A stretch of 64,000 nucleotides of DNA, taken from contig NZ_LAHO01000011.1 in NCBI RefSeq assembly GCF_000987775.1, positions 62,001 to 126,000 of the forward strand, given 5' to 3'. Under the pieces are notes generated by a model. That model did no database searches. It was not told where the DNA came from and was given only the letters and a program-made list of their open reading frames with translations. Shown here piece after piece: positions 42,210-49,390 of the stretch (the stretch's first letter is position 1; each line of letters starts with the position of its first letter). The position numbers and the translations under genes are program-made. The stretch comes from Arsukibacterium ikkense (GTDB lineage: Bacteria > Pseudomonadota > Gammaproteobacteria > Enterobacterales > Alteromonadaceae).

Positions 42210-42296
42210 TTATTTTTCCAAAACACCGCCCCCGCGGAGATTAATAATCACCACGACCACGAGGACAATAATGTTCAGAACAGCAGCTAAACGCAT
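42210..42296 (-). CDS. ilvL: ilv operon leader peptide
   Basis: 28 aa, too short for most gene callers. After M-R-L-A-A-V-L-N come a block of isoleucine, valine and leucine codons (IIVLVVVVIINL) and a short tail. Of residues 5-19 most are Ile, Val or Leu, so ribosome stalling on scarce branched-chain tRNAs can control the attenuator ~22 bases after the stop. Sequence is unlike E. coli IlvL, but the composition and place are diagnostic. Confidence 0.88.
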   Translation of the reverse strand: MRLAAVLNIIVLVVVVIINLRGGGVLEK

Positions 42297-42368
42297 AATT
42301 TGATTCTTACTTATTTGCTTGGTTGAATTCGTTTTTATTTTTGGCTCTGTTTTGCAGAGCAATTGCCT

Positions 42369-42401
42369 ATTACAAATAGCCGTCTATCAGTCTGAAGTCA
42401 A
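42369..42401 (-). promoter_or_regulatory. Possible sigma-70 promoter of the ilv operon
   Basis: On the minus strand TTGACT (42396-42401) is a good -35. TGTAAT (42369-42374) resembles a -10 but is 21 bases away; TTCAGA with a 16-base spacer is an alternative -35. Position fits a leader transcript starting ~65 bases before ilvL. Confidence 0.35.
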
Positions 42402-42451
42402 CCAATTTTTGTGATCTGCTGAAAAATAATCAGTTACAGCGGTGCAGGCTT

Positions 42452-42551
42452 TAAACCAGTTTGCCCACGACAACACGCCGTGAATACATCCCTGTAGGCT
42501 CGTTTCCGCCCGTCCAGGGCTTCAACGGTTGTCTTAGGGCAAACTGGTTTA
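42452..42551. repeat. 100-base inverted-repeat element (REP/MITE-like)
   Basis: Perfect 15-base terminal inverted repeats TAAACCAGTTTGCCC (42452-42466) and GGGCAAACTGGTTTA (42537-42551), extended inside by GACAAC/GTTGTC (42469-42474, 42528-42533). The centre holds GAATACATCCCTGTAGGCTC, a phrase I associate with dispersed intergenic repeats in Alteromonadales. No coding potential. It sits between the ilv promoter and the DUF1289 gene. Confidence 0.8.
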
Positions 42552-42655
42552 CGCTTGATAGTTAGTATGCACTCTCATTAAAGAACTGAGTTATTTGCAC
42601 CTTTAGCCTGCCACAACGTACACTTAGCTTATTCATCAGCCTGCGCGGTAGCCTT

Positions 42656-42898
42656 GTGGATCAGCTAGAGCTATTCGACATACCTAACCCCTGTATTGGG
42701 GTGTGTCAGAGTAACAACCGGGGCTATTGCCTGGGTTGCCTGCGCTCGCGTGACGAACGCTTTAACTGGCACCAGAAACCGGCTACTGAGCGGGCGCATA
42801 TTCTGAAGCTGCTAATGCAGAGGCGGGCAAGGCTGAATGCCAAAACCAAGAAAGAGCAGGACTTGCCAGAGCAAGGTGAATCACTTGATTTGTTTTGA
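42656..42898 (+). CDS. DUF1289 family small zinc-binding-like protein
   Basis: 80 aa, GTG start. Signature NPCIGVCQSN, GYCLGCLRSRDE: four cysteines in the DUF1289 pattern, possibly a metal site, followed by a basic helix. Members are small cytoplasmic proteins of unknown function. The charged C-terminal tail (KTKKEQDLPEQGES) is likely disordered. Confidence 0.88.
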   Translation: MDQLELFDIPNPCIGVCQSNNRGYCLGCLRSRDERFNWHQKPATERAHILKLLMQRRARLNAKTKKEQDLPEQGESLDLF

Positions 42899-42980
42899 AT
42901 GTGGCCCGTAGCGCTTATCGTTACAACGCGCGCTACTCTGACATCCTACTGACAGCTAACTAGCTTTAAGAAAAAAGTGG

Positions 42981-43223
42981 CTAACTTCTTTTAATTAAGC
43001 TCACCACATAAATCAGCACTATCGCCCCGACAGTCGCGGTAATCAGCGAGCCAATAAAGCCAAATGATGCAAGGCCTAATAAACCAAATAAAAAGCCGCC
43101 CAAAAAGGCGCCAACAATACCGACCACAATATTGCCTAACAGACCAAACCCTTTGCCTTTCATAATATTGCCGGCTATCCAGCCGGCCAGTGCGCCAATA
43201 ATTAAAAAAGCGATAAAGTTCAT
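42981..43223 (-). CDS. GlsB/YeaQ/YmgE family stress-response membrane protein
   Basis: 80 aa, AAGGAAA before the ATG. Three hydrophobic helices with glycine-zipper repeats (LIIGALAGWIAGNIMKGKGF, GIVGAFLGGFLFG), matching transglycosylase-associated family proteins. Inner-membrane, stress-induced in relatives; mechanism unknown. Confidence 0.9.
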   Translation of the reverse strand: MNFIAFLIIGALAGWIAGNIMKGKGFGLLGNIVVGIVGAFLGGFLFGLLGLASFGFIGSLITATVGAIVLIYVVSLIKRS

Positions 43224-43331
43224 AGTTAGTTTCCTTTGATTGTCGTTTTAGCCAACACAGCGGGTTAGCTAAAGCGTAGACTCTTCAGTTAAAAATGCTA
43301 ACTATGCTCCATAATTTAGGAAGTTAGCTGA

Positions 43332-45125
43332 CTAAAAATGGTAAAAATACTCAGCACCAAACTGCGTACGCTGCTCTTTTTTGCTACCCACAAGGTTAAG
43401 TTTTAAGTTAATAGAATGATCCCTGTCAGGAAACCAACTTAGAATGGCTGTTGTATCTGCAAATTTGTTGGCATTCTTAATCTTACCTGTGCTTTTCTCA
43501 TATTGGATATATAGCTTTGTGTCTCCAATAAGATTCATGACCACACCTGCTTTGGCATAAATAAATGCCTTAGAATGGGTAACGTCTGTTGTAAGGCCGG
43601 CTCCCGCCATAGCATAACTGATAATATCCCTATGCAGTCTCAAGCTTTTCCCTAAAGCACCAGATACCTCAAAGGCCGATGCCAACTGCAAATCTTGTTG
43701 ATAACTTTGCCGATAACCCAGGTAAAACTCGCCAGATAGCACTGGGAAGGCAGCATGGTCAGGACTTATTGATCTAAAAGAATACAGGGTAAACTCTTCT
43801 AGCTGAATTTTATTTGTATCTGGTGTCACGGCAACAGATACTTTAGCAATAATCAGCTCTGATTCTGATAAATACTGACGGTTATCGTTATGCAAAAAGT
43901 GACCTGCTGGCAAATAGTGCAACAGTGCGCGGCTATTGTATTCATCCTGCAACCAAGTCACCCCAAATGCGGAGTCTTGAGGGGTTTTTGCGGGGTGTTT
44001 ATAACCAGTAAAATCAAAAATAACGTCTTTACTTGCTGTTGGAACGGTAAAACCTGATTCCAGCACATCTTGCTCTATTGCTCTCTCCACTACTGAGGTA
44101 ATGTACCTGGCAGCAAGCGGGTCTGCGGCCAACTTAATAAGTTGTTGCCTTCTCGTCTCGTTGGTTAGTGATTTACGGGCAAATACCAGTTGATCAATCT
44201 CCTTTGCATCTTTCTGTGCAATAGAGTCCCGAAGTGCATGAAACAACCAGTGTGGTGCCGTGTCCAATGACGTTGCAGTTACAACACCTTCAGTCACTGC
44301 AGCCTTAACCACATCTGCTGGGCTAACGATTGTGCCTCTATGCTTTAGTAAGCTGGGTTCTAATAATGCGAGCATTTCTAACGTCAGAGTTGCACAATTA
44401 AATGACTGAAAGTAATAAGTAATGTTTACCTGATTCAATTCCCAGATATGTAGCTGCAACAAATGCAATTGCCCAGGTGTCGCTTGCAAGCTAAATTGCC
44501 AGAGGTTTCTCTGCTCTTTCTTAATATATTGCTCAACATCTTTTGCAAAGGGTTTGACGCTAAAAAAACCAGGCATACCTGTCATAGTACTTTCTATAAC
44601 CAGCTTTAATGGATTAAAAGTGGTTATTTCTGTGTAGTAAGCTAATGAATGTTCAACCGGTATAGCCCGGCTGTTTAAGCCACTGGCTTTAATGAAAATA
44701 TGCCCCATCATACTGGTGGCTGAAGACAGTACCTCAGAGGCATAAACCAATTCGAGTGAATCAAAAGGAACATGCTCTAAGAATGCTTTAAGTTCCGGAC
44801 ACTTCGAGAACCGATCTTCGGGCAAATCAAACTTCATTTGCTCAGAGAGATAACTGATCCTGGCAGGAAACCGGCAAAACGTCTCGTATGGATGCTGCTG
44901 AAACTGCTCCAAGGTAAGTTTCAATTCACTCTGAGCAGAAAAGCTTCCGGCTGAAAGCAGGAATTTCGGATCGGTTATCTGAGCTCGATTTTCTTTGCTA
45001 TGAATCAGCAATGACCAGATACTCTGCTCTGACAAATTATACAAATCAGCATTTGATGCATATGCTGTCGAAAACATAGTAAAAAAAAGAGCTGATAGAA
45101 ACCAGCTCTTAAAACGGTAATACAT
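43332..45125 (-). CDS. DUF4105 protein with a beta-barrel-like C-terminal domain
   Basis: 597 aa. Cleavable signal peptide ending at A-Y-A. Residues ~40-300 include DUF4105 with SATSMMGHIFIK (His) and FQSFNCATLTLEML (Cys), the likely active residues of this papain-like permuted fold. Residues ~400-597 are amphipathic strands ending in Y-F-Y-H-F; a terminal Phe is the usual sorting signal of outer-membrane barrels. A periplasmic hydrolase domain joined to a barrel is therefore suggested (inference). The small lipoprotein gene lies 13 bases upstream on the same strand. Confidence 0.75.
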   Translation of the reverse strand: MYYRFKSWFLSALFFTMFSTAYASNADLYNLSEQSIWSLLIHSKENRAQITDPKFLLSAGSFSAQSELKLTLEQFQQHPYETFCRFPARISYLSEQMKFDLPEDRFSKCPELKAFLEHVPFDSLELVYASEVLSSATSMMGHIFIKASGLNSRAIPVEHSLAYYTEITTFNPLKLVIESTMTGMPGFFSVKPFAKDVEQYIKKEQRNLWQFSLQATPGQLHLLQLHIWELNQVNITYYFQSFNCATLTLEMLALLEPSLLKHRGTIVSPADVVKAAVTEGVVTATSLDTAPHWLFHALRDSIAQKDAKEIDQLVFARKSLTNETRRQQLIKLAADPLAARYITSVVERAIEQDVLESGFTVPTASKDVIFDFTGYKHPAKTPQDSAFGVTWLQDEYNSRALLHYLPAGHFLHNDNRQYLSESELIIAKVSVAVTPDTNKIQLEEFTLYSFRSISPDHAAFPVLSGEFYLGYRQSYQQDLQLASAFEVSGALGKSLRLHRDIISYAMAGAGLTTDVTHSKAFIYAKAGVVMNLIGDTKLYIQYEKSTGKIKNANKFADTTAILSWFPDRDHSINLKLNLVGSKKEQRTQFGAEYFYHF

Positions 45126-45138
45126 AATATTTATCGAT

Positions 45139-45498
45139 TTACTTTGTAGTGCAACTTACAACAACAGTTTCTTGGTAATCCCACATTTTGCCGGTAGATG
45201 CGTCAGTTGTTGAACCTAAAACTCCACCAATGATGATATTTCCAAAAAATACTGGGGTTACAGACTTTTTAACTGGTGTTGCAGAATCACAGCCTTCAGC
45301 AGAGGTCCTGACTACTTTATCCTTACCGTCGCGTAAAACCACTACAGTGCCAGGTGAGGTAGTTGTTTTATCATCAACTGTTACTTCTATTGGTTGATTG
45401 TTAGAGGCAGTGACATTGATGGATTGTTGCTCAGCTGTCATGATACTTGCACAACCGGAAAGTGATAAAATTGCGGCTGCAAAACAAATGTTTTTCAT
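45139..45498 (-). CDS. Small lipoprotein upstream of the DUF4105 gene
   Basis: 119 aa. Lipobox L-S-G-C (Cys 16). The mature part has a PEGA-like strand set (INVTASNNQPIEVTVDD, SPGTVVVLRDGK) and then a glycine-zipper-like helix FFGNIIIGGVLGSTTDASTG followed by KMWDYQETVVV, a pattern common in small outer-membrane lipoproteins. Three cysteines remain after the lipobox. Co-transcribed with the DUF4105 gene; it may aid its assembly. Confidence 0.75.
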   Translation of the reverse strand: MKNICFAAAILSLSGCASIMTAEQQSINVTASNNQPIEVTVDDKTTTSPGTVVVLRDGKDKVVRTSAEGCDSATPVKKSVTPVFFGNIIIGGVLGSTTDASTGKMWDYQETVVVSCTTK

Positions 45499-45621
45499 TT
45501 TTTTCCCTTTAATGATTATTAGTATGCTCCTAAAAGCGACGGCAATGCTACATTTTGATAAAATTTATGTCAATCGTACCTTTTATAAATAATCACATAT
45601 ATTTTTTAAAAAGAGCAACAC

Positions 45622-45720
45622 TTGAATCAATCATTGAAAAGTCAGTTTTTAACTTTAGCCACTATTGGAATTGCATTTCTAATAGTTTTTCTATTGAAAT
45701 TTTTTAACATAGAAATTTAA
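45622..45720 (+). CDS. Possible 32-aa single-helix membrane peptide
   Basis: TTG start, then M-N-Q-S-L-K-S-Q, a hydrophobic helix (FLTLATIGIAFLIVFLLKFF) and a short tail. Only a weak AGAG precedes it. The helix is convincing, but AT-rich DNA often gives Leu/Ile/Phe runs by chance. Confidence 0.25.
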   Translation: MNQSLKSQFLTLATIGIAFLIVFLLKFFNIEI

Positions 45721-45738
45721 TCATTGCAGTGAACATGA

Positions 45739-45864
45739 TCAGCAGTCAGCTTCAGCGAAGTCGTCATCCGCCAATTCCGGACCACAAATTTTTTCAAGGT
45801 GCAATGATGATTCTGGTTTGCCAGCAAAACAGACCTGTATTCGTTTAACCTGATAACAACGCAC
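45739..45864 (-). CDS. Possible small protein or gene remnant downstream of rsuA
   Basis: Frame open from just after a TGA near 45890; GTG at 45864 would give 41 aa. The text looks protein-like, with QVKRIQVCFAGKPESSLHL and GPELADDDFAEADC. No ribosome site is seen. It could be the tail of a lost gene. Not recognised. Confidence 0.25.
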   Translation of the reverse strand: MRCYQVKRIQVCFAGKPESSLHLEKICGPELADDDFAEADC

Positions 45865-45903
45865 CTCGTGAAAAACTTTCAGCGCTGTTAAGTTTCAATA
45901 TCG

Positions 45904-46599
45904 CTACTTTGCCAGCAACTCAAGTTCGGCTGCGGTCAGCGCCCGATACTCACCCTCTGCTAAATCATCAGGCAACTGCAAACCGCCAATTTTCTCGCGG
46001 TGCAGTTGCTCGACTTTGTTGCCGATAGCAGCAAACATGCGTTTTACCTGATGATAGCGCCCTTCATGAATAGTCAGCAGCGCCTCGTGCTCGGTCACTA
46101 ATTCCAGTTCAGCTGGTAAGGTTGGATCTTGTTCACCGCGCAGCATAATGCCTTCGGCAAACAGCCTGGCAGCATCGTCACCAATAGGGTCGGCGGTCCA
46201 TACGCGGTAAGTTTTAGCGATATGGTGTTTTGGGCTGCTGATGCGGTGCGACCACTTGCCATCATCGGTTAGCAGCAATAAGCCAGTGGTGTCTAAATCA
46301 AGCCGGCCAACGGTGTGTAAGCGCTCGACTATTGGCTCGTTCAGTAAGTTAAACACTATCGGATGATCGGGGTCGTCGTTAGCACAAAGAAAGCCTGCTG
46401 GCTTATGCAGCATTAAGTACCGCAGGCCAATGATTGCCAGTGGCTTGCCGTCTAATACAACCTGATCACTGTCACTAACTTGCCGCGCAGCCTGTTTCAC
46501 TACGTCGCCATTAATACTAACCAGCTTCTGCCGAATAGCTTTGCCGGCCTGGCTACGGGTCAGGCCGGTACAATCACATATAAATTTATCTAAACGCAT
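45904..46599 (-). CDS. rsuA: 16S rRNA pseudouridine(516) synthase
   Basis: 231 aa from the ATG at 46599 (AGGTGA upstream), the same length as E. coli RsuA. S4-like domain at the N terminus (MRLDKFICDCTGLTRSQAGK), then catalytic GRLDLDTTGLLLLTDDG with the conserved aspartate and EGRYHQVKRMFAAIGN. Modifies U516 of 16S rRNA. It is 50 bases after cysQ on the same strand. Confidence 0.93.
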   Translation of the reverse strand: MRLDKFICDCTGLTRSQAGKAIRQKLVSINGDVVKQAARQVSDSDQVVLDGKPLAIIGLRYLMLHKPAGFLCANDDPDHPIVFNLLNEPIVERLHTVGRLDLDTTGLLLLTDDGKWSHRISSPKHHIAKTYRVWTADPIGDDAARLFAEGIMLRGEQDPTLPAELELVTEHEALLTIHEGRYHQVKRMFAAIGNKVEQLHREKIGGLQLPDDLAEGEYRALTAAELELLAK

Positions 46600-46649
46600 A
46601 ACACTAATCACCTAATTTGCAGGTAACTAGTGTACCGCACTGGCAAACA

Positions 46650-47423
46650 TTAGTCGCCTAGCGCTGACACCATAAAATTCGGATTTAGCAGCTGTTCGCG
46701 CTGATAAACCTTAGCATCAATACCTGCAAAGCTTACTGTTGCACCGGCTTCGGTGGCAACAATATGGCCGGCACCGGTGTCCCAGGCCATGGTGGGGCCA
46801 AAGCGTGGATACACATCAGCTGTGCCATCAGCCACCAGGCAAAACTTTAACGAACTGCCCACCGGCACCATTTCATGCTCACTGAACTGGGTCAGATAAC
46901 CGGCTAAATCCGGGCTGGGGTGGCTGCGGCTACCCACTACCTTTACCAACTGACTTCGGCTGGCCTGGTTTACCTGGATCGGTCTGACACCACTGGCTTG
47001 CTTTAAAAATGCCCCTTCGCCTTTCGCTGCATAATAGGTTTTGGCCAGTACCGGTGCGTGCACCACCCCCAGAATTGGCTCGCCCTGATCAATCAGCGCG
47101 ATATTAACGGTAAACTCACCATTGCGTTTAATAAACTCTTTAGTGCCATCCAGCGGGTCAACTAACCAGTAACGTTGCCAGTTTTTGCGGATATCCCAAC
47201 TGATATCAGCGGCTTCTTCAGACAAAATGGGTAAGTCGGGAGTAAGTTTTGCCAGTTCGGCGACAATAAGCCGGTGTGCCGCCATATCAGCAGCGGTCAG
47301 TGGTGAGTCGTCGCTCTTGGCACTGATCTTAAAATCAGCCTGGTCACGGCCGTATATCGCTAAAATGGCCTCACCGGCCTGTTCGGCAATCTTAATAATC
47401 GCCGGCAGTAAAGTTACTGTCAT
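46650..47423 (-). CDS. cysQ: 3'(2'),5'-bisphosphate nucleotidase
   Basis: 257 aa from the ATG at 47423 (AAGGA upstream); a longer frame to 47540 overlaps cysG and is not preferred. Inositol-monophosphatase fold: EEAADISW, DPLDGTKEFIKRNGEFTVNI (metal site), and AWDTGAGHIVATEAG near the end. It removes 3'-phosphoadenosine 5'-phosphate formed in sulfate assimilation. It follows cysG by 56 bases. Confidence 0.93.
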   Translation of the reverse strand: MTVTLLPAIIKIAEQAGEAILAIYGRDQADFKISAKSDDSPLTAADMAAHRLIVAELAKLTPDLPILSEEAADISWDIRKNWQRYWLVDPLDGTKEFIKRNGEFTVNIALIDQGEPILGVVHAPVLAKTYYAAKGEGAFLKQASGVRPIQVNQASRSQLVKVVGSRSHPSPDLAGYLTQFSEHEMVPVGSSLKFCLVADGTADVYPRFGPTMAWDTGAGHIVATEAGATVSFAGIDAKVYQREQLLNPNFMVSALGD

Positions 47424-47479
47424 ATCATCGTCCTTGCAGGATACTGTTGAATTAAAGTTTGCAGGCAAGCTTACCAGAA

Positions 47480-48901
47480 TTAGCCTAACCGGGTTAGTGG
47501 CTGGGCAAATACCGCGCTGTTTGGCCTGGCGCCAAACCAATGCAGCTGACGTTGCAAACTAACCACTTCGCCAATAATCAACAGCGCCGGCGATTGCACC
47601 TGCTCAGTGCTGACTTTTGCCGCCAGCTCACTAAGCTCTGTAGTAATAATTCGCTGCTGCAGCCGGGTACCGTTTTCAATAATTGCCACCGGCGTAGTGG
47701 CAGCCCGCCCGGCTGCCAGCAGTTGCTGCTGAATATGTGCCGCTTTCATTAAGCCCATATAAATCACCACCGTCTGGTTAGCGGTGCTCATGCTCTGCCA
47801 GTCGGGCTCACTGCCATCGGGCCGGCAATGGCCGGTAACAAACTGCACGCTTTGTGCATAATCGCGATGGGTTAACGGAATACCGGCATAAGCCGCACAC
47901 CCCGCTGCAGCCGTTACTCCCGGCACCACCTGAAAAGCAATATTATGCGGCAGCAACGCCTGAATTTCCTCGCCACCGCGACCAAAAATAAAAGGATCAC
48001 CGCCTTTTAAACGACAGATTTTTTTGCCGGCCAGGGCTAAATCGATCAAAATCTGGTTGGTATCCCGCTGTGCTACTGAATGCGCGCCGGCTTTTTTGCC
48101 AACACAAATCAACTCAGCATCGCGGCGCACCAGCTGCATAATCTCGGGCGACACCAGATAGTCGTATACCACCACATCGGCTTGTTGCATTAATTGTAAT
48201 GCTTTTAAAGTTAGCAGTTCCGGATCGCCCGGCCCTGCGCCAACTACATAAACTTCACCAGCCAGTTGTTGCGGTTCGGCCAACAACGCTGCCAGCCTTT
48301 GTTCAGCCTGCGGCAGCTGATTCGCCTGGACATCGCGCACCACATCAGAGTTAAACACTTTTTCCCAGAACTGGCGACGGGCGGCAAAACCTTTAATTCT
48401 GGCTTTTACCTGATCACGAAAGCGACCGACTAATTGTGCCAGTGGCCCTAAATGTTGCGGCAACAGCGTTTCCAGCTTTTCGCGCAAACGTCTTGCCAGT
48501 ACCGGCGCAGTGCCAAAGCTGGAGATAGCAATAATAATAGGGTTACGGTCGATAATTGATGGGAAAATAAAGCCACATTTCGGCTGATCATCCACGGTAT
48601 TAACCAGCATATTGCGCGCGGTCGCTGCGTTATAAACTGCAGCATTAACACTATCGTTATCGGTGGCAGCAATCACCAGCAGCTTGCCATCCAATAGTTC
48701 CGGGCTGAAATAACCGGTGATCAACTCCGCCTTGCCCTGCTGCTGCCAGTTAGTAAATTCCGGGGAAAATTCAGGTGATACCACAAACAACTTAGCGCCG
48801 GCACTGAGCAAGGTACCCGCTTTACGCAGCGCCACAGACCCACCGCCGACAATCAGCACCGGTTTATCGGTTAATTTAACGAATAAAGGAAGATATTGCA
48901 C
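47480..48901 (-). CDS. cysG: Siroheme synthase (trifunctional)
   Basis: 473 aa from the GTG at 48901 (GGAG upstream, giving V-Q-Y-L-P-L-F as in CysG); an ATG at 48931 lacks a ribosome site. N-terminal precorrin-2 dehydrogenase/ferrochelatase (LIVGGGSVALRKAGTLL, NTVDDQPKCGFIFPS) and C-terminal SAM uroporphyrinogen-III methyltransferase (VYVVGAGPGDPELLTLKAL, RLKGGDPFIFGRGGEE). Makes siroheme for CysI, encoded ~8 kb away. Divergent from the borosin operon. Confidence 0.94.
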   Translation of the reverse strand: MQYLPLFVKLTDKPVLIVGGGSVALRKAGTLLSAGAKLFVVSPEFSPEFTNWQQQGKAELITGYFSPELLDGKLLVIAATDNDSVNAAVYNAATARNMLVNTVDDQPKCGFIFPSIIDRNPIIIAISSFGTAPVLARRLREKLETLLPQHLGPLAQLVGRFRDQVKARIKGFAARRQFWEKVFNSDVVRDVQANQLPQAEQRLAALLAEPQQLAGEVYVVGAGPGDPELLTLKALQLMQQADVVVYDYLVSPEIMQLVRRDAELICVGKKAGAHSVAQRDTNQILIDLALAGKKICRLKGGDPFIFGRGGEEIQALLPHNIAFQVVPGVTAAAGCAAYAGIPLTHRDYAQSVQFVTGHCRPDGSEPDWQSMSTANQTVVIYMGLMKAAHIQQQLLAAGRAATTPVAIIENGTRLQQRIITTELSELAAKVSTEQVQSPALLIIGEVVSLQRQLHWFGARPNSAVFAQPLTRLG

Positions 48902-49183
48902 AGCGGCTCCGCTAGCTGAAACTATCAGCACTTAATAACGCTTAGCATAGCGCCGAGTACGTGGTTCGCAAAATAGCTTATCACGCTCATATATAACTAA
49001 ACGGAATTAATGAACCAATCTTTATGCACAAGCTCCCGCAAGCAATTGTTGTTTGAAGTTATTATTTGCATTACATTAGCTGGGTAAAATATCGGCAAAT
49101 GCCGCCCCTTTTGCCCACTTTTGCAAAGAAGCGCGGTAACAACAGCATATAAATAATCAGCGCAGCATTAAAAAGGATTGAAT

Positions 49184-49390
49184 ATGTCGACTCTTAGCCA
49201 GTTTATTGAAGATTTAGCGACCAACCCCAAATTGCAACAAGATTACCAGCAAAACCCAGCCACTGCGATGCAAAACTATGGCCTGCAAAGCCACGAAGCA
49301 GAAGCGGTATTAGCGGGTGACAAGGCTCAGGTAGAAAAACTGACGGGTAAATCTGTAAATATAGTGACTTACATGTTTCCCGTTAAGTAA
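49184..49390 (+). CDS. Split-borosin-type RiPP precursor peptide (LigA-like leader)
   Basis: 68 aa; ATG at 49184 with AAGGA 6 bases upstream. Residues 1-54 form the helical leader seen in free-standing borosin precursors and LigA-like leaders: SQFIEDLATNPKLQQDYQQN, P-A-T-A-M, then YGLQSHEAEAVLAGD (residues 32-46). Residues 55-68 are a short tail G-K-S-V-N-I-V-T-Y-M-F-P-V-K, rich in beta-branched and hydrophobic residues, the probable core for backbone N-methylation. The stop overlaps the next ATG by one base (TAATG). The methyltransferase that would act on it is two genes downstream. The family match to Shewanella SonA-type precursors is from memory. Confidence 0.82.
   Translation: MSTLSQFIEDLATNPKLQQDYQQNPATAMQNYGLQSHEAEAVLAGDKAQVEKLTGKSVNIVTYMFPVK

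Larger units (their letters stand above)
45499..45903. other. 405-base AT-rich spacer with two possible tiny genes
   Basis: Two short reading frames are listed separately (45622-45720 plus and 45739-45864 minus). Otherwise the stretch holds the promoter region of the lipoprotein gene and nothing recognisable. Confidence 0.5.
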
